64,000 bases of DNA from Absidia repens. Its lineage: Eukaryota > Mucoromycota > Mucoromycetes > Mucorales > Cunninghamellaceae. Below the pieces are notes generated by a model. That model was not told where the DNA came from and searched no databases. It was given only the letters and a program-made list of their open reading frames with translations. A program made the position numbers and the translations under genes. This document shows, one piece after another, positions 11,123-21,030 of the stretch. The stretch is from NCBI GenBank assembly GCA_002105175.1, contig MCGE01000004.1, positions 1,860,001 to 1,924,000 on the forward strand, in the 5' to 3' direction. Positions within the stretch are counted from its first letter, which is position 1. Each line of letters starts with the position of its first letter.

Positions 11123-11437
11123 GTACTGTATACCAACACATTCACCTATCATTCCATCTACCATATACCTTTTCATATATACATATTCATATTTCTCTAT
11201 ACACTTATTCCTATACCTTAGTTCATGCATATGCAATCATTCCATAATACGTAATTCAGACCCCGAATCACACACTACACAAATTCCTATCATATTCATC
11301 ACCCCTATTTCTACATAACCACATACCATCACATCAGTATAAATAAGACAATACATTTGAATAGAAATAAAGAATTATCCAAAAGTTTCACAATACTTGA
11401 TAACAAGTCCTATTTTATTCTATAATACAGGTATAAC
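11123..11437 (+). mobile_element. small non-autonomous element, copy 1
   Basis: 315 bp, from GTACTGTATACCAACACATT to ...AATACAGGTATAAC, inserted in LTR 'e' just after its TATA box. It is flanked by TATTATT and ATTTATT (imperfect 7 bp). It carries its own TATA-like CAGTATAAATAAG and AATAAAG. An inverted copy at 12299-12605 and a diverged one at 28494-28804 define its ends. Confidence 0.7.
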
Positions 11438-11981
11438 ATTTATTCTCTTTTCTTTTCTCTTTAGCTTTTTTCAAGTTTTCCCAATATATTAAATAAAACT
11501 CAGTACAAAGGTTATTATACCACCAAATTATCTACTGTTTCTATTGGATCATAGAAACCTCCTTTTATATTTGACTGCTAGTCCTTTTTTTATTTTATTT
11601 TTACTGTGTGTTATACACTTATTTTTATTGAACCAACAAAGGTCAATACTTTTCTTTTTTATTTTATTTTACTTTACAAGTTTATTTTTTACATAAACTT
11701 TATCTACAAAATTTCTGGTGCTCACTGCTATCAATTCTATTTTTGGTCCGAAGCAGGAACAAGATATTTCAAATTCCGCCTAAGGAACAGATTTATTTTC
11801 AAAGCTCTAAACTATCAAAGCTACACTAAAGGATAACTCAAGACATCCTAATCCACTCTGTTACAAGCTTTATATTCATTTTAGCCGTAATATATATACA
11901 TACTATTCACTTAAAGAAAAAATTATAAAAACAACAAAAACACAATCCAGTTGGACTAAGATCACAAATTTAGCCGCAACA

Positions 11982-12057
11982 CTACCATAACATATTTGGT
12001 ATTCATTTATAACAAAACTTAAAAACAGCCACAACACACTACTCTGTCACAAGCTTC
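11982..12057 (+). mobile_element. fragment of an older LTR hosting LTR 'f'
   Basis: Holds CATATTTGGTATTC and ends CTACTCTGTCACAAGCTTC. The matching LTR end resumes after LTR 'f' at 13010 (CTTCATACCCAATTTAGCCG). Confidence 0.55.
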
Positions 12058-12164
12058 TGTTAATGCTGATCTTGAACTTGGCAAATTGTTTGGTTGGGAC
12101 AAATTGATAACCTGGGCCATGACAGAAGAAGCCTAAAACGATGAAACGACTTGTTACGTTCACA

Positions 12165-12246
12165 ACCCGACGTTCATAACCCGACGTTCATAACCTGACG
12201 CTCACAACCTGACATTCATAACCCGACGTTCATAATCCGATATTTA
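12165..12246. repeat. U3 tandem array, ~5-6 x 14 bp
   Basis: Units of ACCCGACGTTCATA, e.g. 12165-12178 and 12179-12192, decaying to ATCCGATATTTA before the TATA box. Its sequence differs from the arrays in LTRs 'e' and 'g'. Confidence 0.8.
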
Positions 12247-12298
12247 ACATAAAAATTTAGTATAAATACCTCTAAAAAATTTCAAAAGAAAAATTATT

Positions 12299-12605
12299 GT
12301 TATATTATAGAATAAAATAAGACTTGTTATCAAGTATTGTGAAACTTTTGGATGATTCTTTATTTCTATTCAAATGTATTGTCTTATTTATACTGATGTG
12401 ATGGTATGTGGTTATGTAAAAATAGGGGTGATGAATATGATAGGAATTTGTGTAGTGTGTGATTCGGGGTCTGAATTACGTATTATGGAATGATTGCATA
12501 TGCATGAACTAAGGTATAGGAATAAGTGTATAGAGAAATATGAATATGTATATATGAAAAGGTATATGGTAGATGGAATGATAGGTGAATGTGTTGGTAT
12601 ACAAC
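12299..12605 (-). mobile_element. small non-autonomous element, copy 2, TSD AATTATT
   Basis: Inverted copy of 11123-11437, ends GTTATATTATAG...GGTATACAAC, with a perfect 7-bp duplication AATTATT at 12292-12298 and 12606-12612. As in LTR 'e' it lies a few tens of bases after the LTR TATA box. Confidence 0.78.
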
Positions 12606-13031
12606 AATTATTATGATTATTATATTTTTAATCACTTTTCTATTATCTTTATTTTAATAAATTCATTACAATGGTTTTTTTAAACCTCCCAACTTGTTGG
12701 CTTCCTTTTATTCCACACTTTGGAATACTTTTATTATATATTTTTGACAGCTGAGTCTGAATCTCGCTTCTCTTTATTTTTTTGACTTGATCTAAGTCAC
12801 TACTTATTTTATTGACCTTATTATTTTCATCTTTGAAAATAATACATCCTCACTTGGACTTTCAAGTTAGTCCTTTATTATCTTTAAGCCTTTGAAGCTA
12901 CAATCGGTTGAACTTAATCCTAAAAAGTTCTGGTGCTCACTCTATAAAAAATAAAAATCTACAAAAACAATTTTCAGTTACGACCTAACAACCAAAATTA
13001 GCCGTAACACTTCATACCCAATTTAGCCGTA

Positions 13032-13671
13032 TGTCAATGACCGGTCTAGACTTGGCAAAATTGGTAGATAGGGTGAGATGACGACTTTGGCGAACAACGA
13101 GTAAGAAAACTGCCGCAGTTACGCCAACAACCTCTCCTCCGACTTCGTCTACTTACCATTATACTCCGCCACTTTCAAAACAGTATAAAAGGGCCAACTT
13201 TTTGTTACAAATTATTTTTCTTCAGTTTTTTCAGTTTTTACTTTTCTCAATAGTCAAATAAAAGTTTACTTTAAAGTTTTTTTTAAAAACAATCAAGTTA
13301 TCAAGTCATTTCTATTTTGCTATAGAAATCTTTCTTTATTTTATTTTCAGAGTCAGCTATACTCTTTTTTATTTTTATTGAACCAAGCTAAGGTCAATAC
13401 TTCTACTTTATTTTATTTTATCAAGTTTTCTTTTTAAAACTTCTTTTATTTCAAGTTGGACTTTATCTATAAAAGTTCTGGTGCTCACTACTTATTACCA
13501 ATAACATATCTGGTACTTTCTACTTATATCAAATAATTTATTTGGATATTTGGAACTCTCTATTTTTCAAGTAAACAAAAAAGTTCATTTCAAATTCCGA
13601 TTCAGGGGAAAAATATATTTTGATCCTCGCTGCAAATCCGTTCAAGCAAGAACAAGAAAACACTTATACAC
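13032..13671 (+). mobile_element. Ty3/Gypsy LTR 'i', oldest layer of the nest (continues at 14520, 15318 and 23796)
   Basis: Begins TGTCAATGACCGG with a degenerate ORF4-like tail (TGLDLAKLVDRVR, stop near 13072). It has TATA at CAGTATAAAAGGGCC and shared R/U5 motifs (GGTCAATACTTC, GTTCTGGTGCTCACTAC). It is interrupted by LTRs 'g', 'b' and 'a'. Removing these restores continuity with the paralogue at 10656-10904. Confidence 0.7.
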
Positions 13672-14515
13672 TGTCATGGAAACGAACAACGACAATTTCC
13701 TTGCTGCCGCCTTTGGCGTAACTGATGCTCTTGGTTGGGCAATGGAGGAATAAAGGTGTATAATTATTTTCTTTTTTCTTTTTTTATTATCTTATTTTTA
13801 TTGGTTCTTTCATATATATTATCTTCTCATCAAATTACTACCTCTGTCACGTACATAACACCTATCATGCACATAACACTTGTCATGCACATAACACCTG
13901 TCATGCACCTAACACTTGTCATGCACCTAACACTTGTCAGGTACATGACACCCACTCGCCGCCACTTTATTTTTTAGTATAAATACCCCACCTTTCCCCC
14001 GCCAATTCTCTTTTTCTTTAGTTCTTATCATATATATATTTACTCAATCTTTTTTTATAAAATTCAGTACAAAGGTTTTTAACCACCAAATCACTGTCTT
14101 ATTTTTATTTTGTTTCTATCGTCTATATAGAAACTTTCTTTTATTTTTTGTGACTACAAGTCCTCATTTTATTTTTACTGTGTGTTATACACTTATTTTT
14201 ATTGAACCAACAAAGGTCAATACTTTTCTTTTTTATTTTATTTTACTTTTCTAAGTTTATTTTTTATAAACTTTCTCTACAGTTGGACTTTATCTACAAA
14301 AGTTCTGGTGCTCACTACTATCAAATCTATTTTTGTCCGATTCAGGAACAAAATATTTCAATTTCCGCCGAAGGAACAAATTTATTTTTCAAAGCTCTAA
14401 ACGATCAAAGCTATACTAAAGGATAACTCAAGACATCCTATTCAACCCAGAAAAACATAAAAAACCTACAAAAACACAATCCAGTTGGACTAAAACCACA
14501 AATTTAGCCGCAACA
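13672..14515 (+). mobile_element. Ty3/Gypsy solo LTR 'g', 844 bp, 4-bp TSD ACAC
   Basis: TGTCATGGAAACG...TTAGCCGCAACA with ACAC at 13668-13671 and 14516-14519. It opens with an ORF4-like tail (AFGVTDALGWAMEE, stop at ~13753), then an 18-bp tandem array, TATA box TTAGTATAAATACCCC near 13975, and the shared R/U5. Confidence 0.85.
13853..13942. repeat. U3 tandem array, 5 x 18 bp
   Basis: Units such as ACATAACACCTGTCATGC and ACCTAACACTTGTCATGC lie between the ORF4-like stop and the TATA box of LTR 'g'. Confidence 0.85.
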
Positions 14516-14594
14516 ACACTATCTATTTGGTGTAAAATACAACTTGAACTTAACTAAAAGGTTAACTTCATACCGTTACGGCTCATATTACTTC

Positions 14595-15313
14595 TGTGAA
14601 CCCAGGGTTCGATTTGGCCGACTTATTTGGTTTAGGCGACTTGATGGCTTGGGCCATTGGTGAATAGACCTGCAGAAATTATGCCTTCTTATCTCGTCGA
14701 CGACCTTTTTCTTCTCCGATCTCGTCTACCAAATACATTCTCCGCCACACTAAATCTCGTCGACGACTCGCATACTCCGCCACTTTTATTTTAGTATAAA
14801 TAGCCAGACATTTTCGAAGAAATTATTTTTTCTTTAGTTTTTTTCAGTTTTCTCATATTATCAAATAAAACTTAGTACAAAGGTTATTATACCACCAAAT
14901 TATCTACTGTTTCTATTGGATCATAGAAACCTCTTTTATTTTTGACTACAAGTCCTCTTTTTATTTTATTTTTACTGTGTGTTATACACTTATTTTTATT
15001 GAACCAACAAAGGTCAATACTTTTCTTTTTTATTTTATTTTACTTTTCCAAGTTTATTTTTTTATAAACTTTCTCTACAGTTGGACTTTATCTACAAAAG
15101 TTCTGGTGCTCACTACTATCAAATCTATTTTTGTCCGATTCAGGAACAAAATATTTCAATTTCCGCCGAAGGAACAAATTTATTTTTCAAAGCTCTAAAC
15201 GATCAAAGCTATACTAAAGGATAACTCAAGACATCCTATTCAACCCAGAAAAACATAAAAACCTACAAAAACACTACTCTGTTACAAGCTTCTTACCCAA
15301 ATTAGCCGTAACA
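14595..15313 (+). mobile_element. Ty3/Gypsy solo LTR 'b', 719 bp, 4-bp TSD CTTC
   Basis: TGTGAACCCAGGG...TTAGCCGTAACA with CTTC at 14591-14594 and 15314-15317. It opens with the tail FDLADLFGLGDLMAWAIGE and a stop. It has a duplicated ATCTCGTCGACGAC motif (near 14692 and 14754), TATA at TTAGTATAAATAGCC, and the shared R/U5. Confidence 0.85.
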
Positions 15314-15340
15314 CTTCAACAAACCATATATATTTGGTAC

Positions 15341-15974
15341 TGTCGCGGAACAGTCCGAGACTGCTTCCAGTGATGGCGAGTCCGAGGACGGGTTTAATAA
15401 CGTCTTCAGCTCGCAAGAGCTCCGTGACTGGGCTTTGAGTGAATGAAGCTTGCCCTGGTCCAGATCTTGGATCTCAGATCACTTTTTACTTTTTTTCTTG
15501 TTTCGCCTCGCTTCAGTCCAACTTTATTTTCTTTTATTTTTTAGTATAAATATCCCACCTTTTTTTCTATTATCCTTTTATTTTTCTTTAGTTTTTTCAA
15601 GTTTTCCCAATATATTAAATAAAACTCAGTACAAAGGTTATTATACCACCAAATTATCTACCGTTTCTATTGGATCATAGAAACCTCCTTATTTTTTGAC
15701 TACAAGTCCTTTTTTTATTTTATTTTTTTTCTGTGTGTTATACACTTATCTTTATTGAACCAACAAAGGTCAATACTTTTTATTTTTATTTTATTTTACA
15801 CTTCCAAGTTTATTTCTTGTAAACTTTCTCTATAGTTGGACTTTATCTACAAAAGTTCTGGTGCTCACTACTATCAATTCTATTTTTGTCCAAATCAGGG
15901 GCAAGATATTTCAAATTCCGCCTAAGGAACAAATTCATTTTCAAGCTCTAAACAAGCAAAAGCTATACTAAAGG
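15341..15974 (+). mobile_element. Ty3/Gypsy solo LTR 'a', 5' segment (split by the full-length element)
   Basis: Starts TGTCGCGGAACAG. With 23699-23791 it rebuilds a 727-bp LTR, the same length as the LTRs of the full-length element, flanked by GTAC at 15337-15340 and 23792-23795. A recombination-derived solo LTR was therefore later hit by a new insertion of its own subfamily. Confidence 0.9.
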
Positions 15975-16701
15975 TGTCGAGGAACAGTCCGAGACTGCTT
16001 CCAGTGATGGCGAGTCCGAGGACGGGTTTAATAACGTCTTCAGCTCGCAAGAGCTCCGTGACTGGGCTTTGAGTGAATGAAGCTTGCCCTGGTCCAGATC
16101 TTGGATCTCAGATCACTTTTTACTTTTTTTCTTGTTTCGCCTCGCTTCAGTCCAACTTTATTTTCTTTTATTTTTTTAGTATAAATATCCCACCTTTTTT
16201 TATTATCCTTTTATTTTTTCTTTAGTTTTTTTCAAGTTTTCCCAATATATTAAATAAAACTCAGTACAAAGGTTATTATACCACCAAATTATCTACCGTT
16301 TCTATTGGATCATAGAAACCTCCTTATTTTCTGACTACAAGTCCTTTTTTTATTTTATTTTTACTGTGTGTTATACACTATATTTTTATTGAACCAACAA
16401 AGGTCAATACTTTTCATTTTTATTTTATTTTACTTTTTCAAGTTTATTCTTTATAAACTTTCTCTACAGTTGGACTTTATCTACAAAAGTTCTGGTGCTC
16501 ACTACTCTATATTCTATTTTTGTCCAAATCAGGGGCAAGAAATTTCGAATTCCGCCTAAGGAACAAATTCATATTCAAGCTCTAAACAAGCAAAAGCTAC
16601 ACTAAAGGATAACTCAAAACATCCTATCCAACACAAAAAAATATAAAAACCTACAAAAACACTACTCTGTTACAAGCTTCCTACCCAAATTAGCCGTAAC
16701 A
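15975..16701 (+). repeat. 5' LTR
   Basis: TGTCGAGGAACAG...GCCGTAACA. Bases 15975-16080 match the ORF4 C-terminal coding end. TATA box TTAGTATAAATATCCC near 16177 and AATAAAACTCAG near 16253 delimit a probable short R region. Confidence 0.92.
16176..16190 (+). promoter_or_regulatory. LTR TATA box
   Basis: TTAGTATAAATATCC in the 5' LTR; the same box is conserved in every LTR of the nest, so transcription should start ~30 bp downstream. Confidence 0.7.
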
Positions 16702-16720
16702 TATTTTTGGTGCTCACTAC
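16702..16720 (+). promoter_or_regulatory. leader motif / candidate primer-binding site
   Basis: TATTTTTGGTGCTCACTAC starts directly after the 5' LTR. TGGTGCTCAC could pair with a tRNA 3' end ...GUGAGCACCA, as expected for a PBS a few bases inside the LTR edge; the tRNA is not identified. Variants recur before the IN ORF and before ORF4. Confidence 0.5.
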
Positions 16721-16862
16721 AGGGGTTATCTATTAAACTTTCAAGCAAATCACACCAAAAATCTTATAAACAATTCCAAAACAACGCTCTTATTTTTCTA
16801 AACCAAATCTCAGACTTACCTACCAAGCTTTAGAAGCATACAAACAAGAAATTGAAAACAAG

Positions 16863-17928
16863 ATGAACGAACAAACTGTGTTGGCAAACGGACCTATCTA
16901 CCAACCAAAAATGAAGCTAATGCCCTTTTCTGGATTCGAAGGAGAAGACTTCAGAAATTTTAAACAAACATTGGATAACTACTTTGCACTCTCAAACATC
17001 AATGATGAAGATCGCAAGCTGATTATACTCAAGACACAATTGTACCACGCTGCTAGGACTTTTGTAAACAAATTGCTAAAAAAAACAAAAGACCCACTTT
17101 CATACTCCGAAGTCATGAAAAAATTAATGGATCAATATATCACCCCTGAACTCATACAAACATATGAGTATGCCTTCAACAACATGGTACAAGGTATTGA
17201 CGAACATCCACGAACATTCTACGCAAGACTGTTTGAAGCTGCTGAACTTGCCGAAATTGATTCCGAATCAATGATTCAAAGCCGATTCCGAGCAGGAGTA
17301 CATCCTATCATACAACAACATTGCATATCAATTGGCTGTAGAGACATTGAAGCATGGCTCAAAGCCGCCGAAGGTTATTGGACTGCACATAACCCTCAAC
17401 AGGTTACAATGGCTGACAATCCCTTCCACCCACGGCGTATTGCTCATCCAGCAGATACTATTCAAATGCCCCCTTATCAAACCGCTACAAACTCACCCAG
17501 TTTGAACGCTATCACTTCATCAAACCCAATGGATATGAAAGATATACAAAAATCCATCAGAAGTATTATCAAAGAAGAATTCAATAACTTCTCAAAAAAT
17601 CAAAATGGAACATACAACCAACCATCCAACCCTCGATACAATAATCCACGTCATCAACCCCGACAATGCAATGCGCCCATTATAATCAAACTCGTATCAT
17701 CATAATAATGGTCAACGCAACTACAATAACCAAAATCAAGACCCAGTCTTTGATTCTAACTACGGTGACTACAATGGTTATCATCCATCACCACCCATGA
17801 ATCAAAATCGCCGTCCCAATTACAATAACCGACGCCCATACAACAATCAACAGTATCAATACAATCCACAATACCAACAAAATCAAACACAACAACCCTC
17901 TCAACAAAATCAACAGTCAAAAAACTAG
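16863..17928 (+). CDS. gag: Gag, with a frame break near 17690
   Basis: Retrotransposon capsid protein. The intact frame 16863-17705 encodes a retrotransposon_gag-type capsid domain (PFSGFEGEDFRNFKQTLDNY, then LMDQYITPELIQTYEYAFNN and ARLFEAAELAEID). The C-terminus becomes Asn/Gln/Tyr-rich. The frame ends early at TAA 17703-17705, but the same composition continues in the +1 frame (NNGQRNYNNQNQD, NRRPYNNQQYQYN) to TAG at 17926-17928, so one or two indels near 17680-17700 split it. No CCHC zinc knuckle is present; RNA binding may rest on the RGG/NQY-like tail. In the +1 frame it ends at the slippery site. Confidence 0.88.
17919..17925 (+). promoter_or_regulatory. -1 programmed frameshift site
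   Basis: AAAAAAC immediately precedes the TAG that ends the Gag C-terminal frame (phase TCA AAA AAC TAG). Slipping back one base gives AAA AAA CTA GCA, which opens the protease frame (KKLARATVVDGQLEN). It matches the X XXY YYZ rule of canonical -1 sites. Confidence 0.75.
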
Positions 17929-19106
17929 CACGGGCAACTGTAGTTGATGGTCAGTTGGAAAACCCGCCTAACAAATCCACACATAAAGATAACAAAAACA
18001 ATACTCAACAACAAACCCATAACCTAACCACCATGGATATCCAAAACAAGTATAAAGATAAAAATAAACATACTAACCCTTTATTAGAAGAAGAAGAAGA
18101 AGAAGATGAAGAAGATATAGATTTCTACGTTGCTACCAGAAAAGACAGACCACCTGATGTCCTACATGACCCAAAATCAGCAAAGAAAAGAAGAACCAAT
18201 GGATTGGAAGACACACCGTCCTCATCAACACAAATACCACAGCAAAACATTCCTATACAAGAAACGGTTGAAAAGAAACAAAAATCAGTACCTACACATC
18301 CCGCTATTAAATATAGTATCGCTGACGATGTCCTTACCCGTAAAGCCGATATTGAAGTTGGAGACCTACTCGAAGCATCACCATATCTAAAGAAACAGCT
18401 ACGTGATGTCTGTCGACCCAAAAGAAGAAAGCCGCCCATAACACTGAACGCCATGGAAGAAGGAGAAGTTGTGACAACTGCCGCATATGCTGAAGTATAT
18501 ATTGGTGACAGAAAAATCAAAGCCTTGATAGATTGTGGTGCCGCCAAATCATGTATGTCAAGAACCATGATGAAGATGCTGGGAATGGAAATCGATACCC
18601 CATCTACCAATGTATTCACCCTTGGTAATGGAACCAGACAACCTACCCTCGGAATAGTCCTTGATGTCCCTATCAAAATAACTGAAGGCATTAGTATACC
18701 CACTAACATGGAAGTACTGCCACAATGTCCATCTCACCTAATCCTAGGAATCGATTGGTTGAATCATGCGCAAGCCATTATCAACATCAAAATGGGAACA
18801 CTAACTGTAACCTATAAACACAAGAAGATGATTATCCCTATCACATACATCAAAGCATCATCAAAGCCGGTTACCTTGAAAGCATCACACGTCATCTATG
18901 AAGAAGAGAATCCACGACCAAGTCAACCAATCCCTGTCAAACCAACACCAATAATGGACGATCAAGATACAAGTGATGAAGATGAAGTCACCGATGAAGA
19001 AACAGAAGAAGAAGAATGGGAACATGATGACAAAGAAGAAGAGATGAAGATCAAGAATTGTGTCAAATTACACCTGCTGAAGACCAAGACTACGCTTTCC
19101 GAATAG
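17921..19106 (+). CDS. pol: Pol, protease section
   Basis: Retropepsin-type aspartic protease that would mature Gag-Pol. The frame has no ATG of its own near the start and is entered by the -1 slip. An acidic, Lys-rich linker is followed by the protease: ALIDCGAAKSCMS (Asp codon at 18531) and, 60-70 residues on, HLILGIDWLNHAQAII, typical of Ty3/Gypsy. The active-site triad reads D-C-G where D-S-G or D-T-G is usual. A second acidic run (DDQDTSDEDEVTDEETEEEE) leads to a stop at 19106. RT continues in the -1 frame from about 19050, so a second shift, mutation or assembly error separates PR from RT. Confidence 0.88.
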
Positions 19107-20875
19107 ACCATGTATCGGACACCGAAGTAACTATCAGTACCAAAGAAAATGGATTCACCCTTCCACCATACACCATGTGCACCGTTGATTTAAATACACC
19201 CAATGATAACGCTCTACCAACTATCATCCACATGCAACCAGATGTCACCTATGAAAAATATTTGAAAGACAATCAGTTCATAGACATCAACATAACGGAC
19301 AACGACAAAAGTTACCCACCGAACACTATTATTGCGCATCGAATGACAAAGTTTGAAATAGAAGAAGACGACGAACAATCCACAGGATACGAATTAGCAC
19401 AGATGGAGATAAAAGACGACGACGCCATACAACCATTACAAGAATTGGACCCTACAAAGGAAGAAAAACTACAGTTAGGAGATGTACCGCCTGATATACG
19501 CAAGTCCTTTATACATCTACTTACCGAATTCCAAGATGTATTTGACTGGCACAATGACAGAATGGGCAAGACCACACTATTGGAACACGAAATTATCCTG
19601 AAAGAAAATACACCACCTATCCGACATAGACCATACCGAATGGCACCCGTGGAACAAGAATACTTGAAGCAAGAGTTGGACCGACTATGTGAACTGGGAA
19701 TCATCAAACCAGCAAGCACACCGTATACCGCACCTATAATATTAGTCAAGAAGAAGAATGGTGATTACCGAATGGTTGTTGACTATCGCAAACTAAACGC
19801 TTTAACCAAAGTTGACGCTTACCCTTTGCCAAAAATTGACGACTTGATTGATGAACTAGGCAGTTCAAGAATATTCACAGCGCTAGACCTACGTTCCGGT
19901 TTCCACCAAGTACCATTAAAACAAGAAACCAAAGAATTGACTGGATTCGTGACAAAGTTTGGAACCTACCAATACGAAATGCTGCCTATGGGGTTAGTAA
20001 ATAGTCCTGCTACCTTTCAACGCCTAATAGACCTATGCTTTGGTCCATTACTAAACAAGTGCCTTGTTGCTTACATTGACGACCTAAACATCCATTCCAA
20101 AACCTATATACAACACATACAGGATCTACGACAAGTATTCATGTGTGCACGACAAGGAGGATTATTATTCAACATCGACAAGTGCGTATTCTTCAAAGAC
20201 GAATTGAAATTTTTGGGCTACGTGATAACAAAAAATGGAATAAAGACGGATGAAGAAAAAATAAAAAAAATTCAGGAATTCCCTCCACCAAAAACCCTTA
20301 AACAAATCAGGGGCTTTATTGGATTGGCCTCTTACTATCGGAGATTCATAAAAAACTTCGCTGCCATTGCAAGACCTTTACATGAACAAACCAAGACGAC
20401 AAAAAATATTACTTGGAACCAAAAAGCAACAGATGCCTTTAACCTTTTGAAACAAAAATTAACACAAGCACCCATACTTCGACGTGCTGATTTTTCGAAA
20501 CCCTTTATTATTGTGTGCGACGCCTCTCAAAAAGGAATTGGTACTATCTTATCGCAACTAGACGATGATGGTAAAGAACACCCAGTGATTTATGCAAGTC
20601 GCGGATTAAAAAATAGTGAACAAAACTACGGTGCTACCAAATTGGAATGCCTCGCCCTAGTATGGAGCCTACAAATATTCAGACCTTATTTACTCGGCAA
20701 GAAATTCACAGTCATATCAGATCACTCACCTTTACGATGGTTGGTACAATCACCCAAAGTATCTGGCATTGTAGCAAGATGGATCCAATACCTAGCTGAA
20801 TACGAATTTGAAATTAAATATCGAAATGGACGAAAACAGGAAGCTGCTGATTTCCTATCACGTCTGGGATATTAA
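19058..20875 (+). CDS. pol: Pol, reverse transcriptase and RNase H
   Basis: Copies the element RNA into DNA. RT motifs run in order: PYRMAPVEQEYLKQELDRL and GIIKPASTPYTAPIILVKKK, YRMVVDYRKLN, FTALDLRSGFHQVPL, FGTYQYEMLPMGLVNSPATF, CLVAYIDDLNIHS (catalytic YIDD), LKFLGYVITKNGI. Then the connection (YYRRFIKNFAAIARPLH) and RNase H: FIIVCDASQKGIGTILSQ, KLECLALVWSL, FTVISDHSPLRWL. It ends at a stop right after FLSRLGY (20873-20875). There is no ATG; the coding frame overlaps the protease ORF near 19050. All catalytic motifs are intact. Unlike most Ty3/Gypsy Pol proteins, integrase does not follow in frame. Confidence 0.95.
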   Translation: MCQITPAEDQDYAFRIDHVSDTEVTISTKENGFTLPPYTMCTVDLNTPNDNALPTIIHMQPDVTYEKYLKDNQFIDINITDNDKSYPPNTIIAHRMTKFEIEEDDEQSTGYELAQMEIKDDDAIQPLQELDPTKEEKLQLGDVPPDIRKSFIHLLTEFQDVFDWHNDRMGKTTLLEHEIILKENTPPIRHRPYRMAPVEQEYLKQELDRLCELGIIKPASTPYTAPIILVKKKNGDYRMVVDYRKLNALTKVDAYPLPKIDDLIDELGSSRIFTALDLRSGFHQVPLKQETKELTGFVTKFGTYQYEMLPMGLVNSPATFQRLIDLCFGPLLNKCLVAYIDDLNIHSKTYIQHIQDLRQVFMCARQGGLLFNIDKCVFFKDELKFLGYVITKNGIKTDEEKIKKIQEFPPPKTLKQIRGFIGLASYYRRFIKNFAAIARPLHEQTKTTKNITWNQKATDAFNLLKQKLTQAPILRRADFSKPFIIVCDASQKGIGTILSQLDDDGKEHPVIYASRGLKNSEQNYGATKLECLALVWSLQIFRPYLLGKKFTVISDHSPLRWLVQSPKVSGIVARWIQYLAEYEFEIKYRNGRKQEAADFLSRLGY

Positions 20876-20903
20876 TCGACCGTCAATAACAAACAACAGA
20901 TAC

Positions 20904-20969
20904 ATATTTTTGCTGCTCACTACAATACAAAAACTTAATATACCACCAAAAAAAAAAAAAAAAAAAAAA
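20904..20969 (+). promoter_or_regulatory. leader motif plus A22 tract before the integrase ORF
   Basis: ATATTTTTGCTGCTCACTAC (20904-20923) is a one-base variant of the motif after the 5' LTR. It is followed by an uninterrupted run of 22 A (20948-20969). A short upstream ORF (ATG at 20969, 8 codons) precedes the integrase ATG at 21031. Confidence 0.6.
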
Positions 20970-21030
20970 TGCGACCAACAAGTGCGACGTCGTAAAAAGC
21001 TCAACTATCACAATAGAAGAAATTATCAAC

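Larger units (their letters stand above)
10905..11981 (+). mobile_element. Ty3/Gypsy solo LTR 'e', interrupted by a 315-bp element
   Basis: Runs from TGTCGAGGCCGC to TTAGCCGCAACA (TG...CA). It holds a 7 x 16-bp tandem array, a TATA box (TTAGTATAAATATCCCAC, near 11095), then the R/U5 segment shared by all LTRs here (ATTAAATAAAACTCAGTAC, GGTCAATACTTTTC, CTGGTGCTCACT). A small element (11123-11437) sits ~25 bp downstream of the TATA box. No 4-bp TSD is seen (TCAA against CTAC). Confidence 0.7.
12058..13009 (+). mobile_element. Ty3/Gypsy solo LTR 'f', 4-bp TSD CTTC
   Basis: TGTTAATGCTG...GCCGTAACA, with CTTC at 12054-12057 and 13010-13013. Without the inserted 307-bp element and its 7-bp TSD it is ~638 bp. 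The first ~80 bases encode a C-terminal tail like that of ORF4 (LFGWDKLITWAMTE) before a stop. This is followed by a 14-bp tandem array, TATA box TTAGTATAAATACC, and the shared R/U5. Confidence 0.8.

Noticed and set aside
18125..18709. 194-codon minus-strand ORF
   Set aside because: Antisense shadow of the Pol protease frame.
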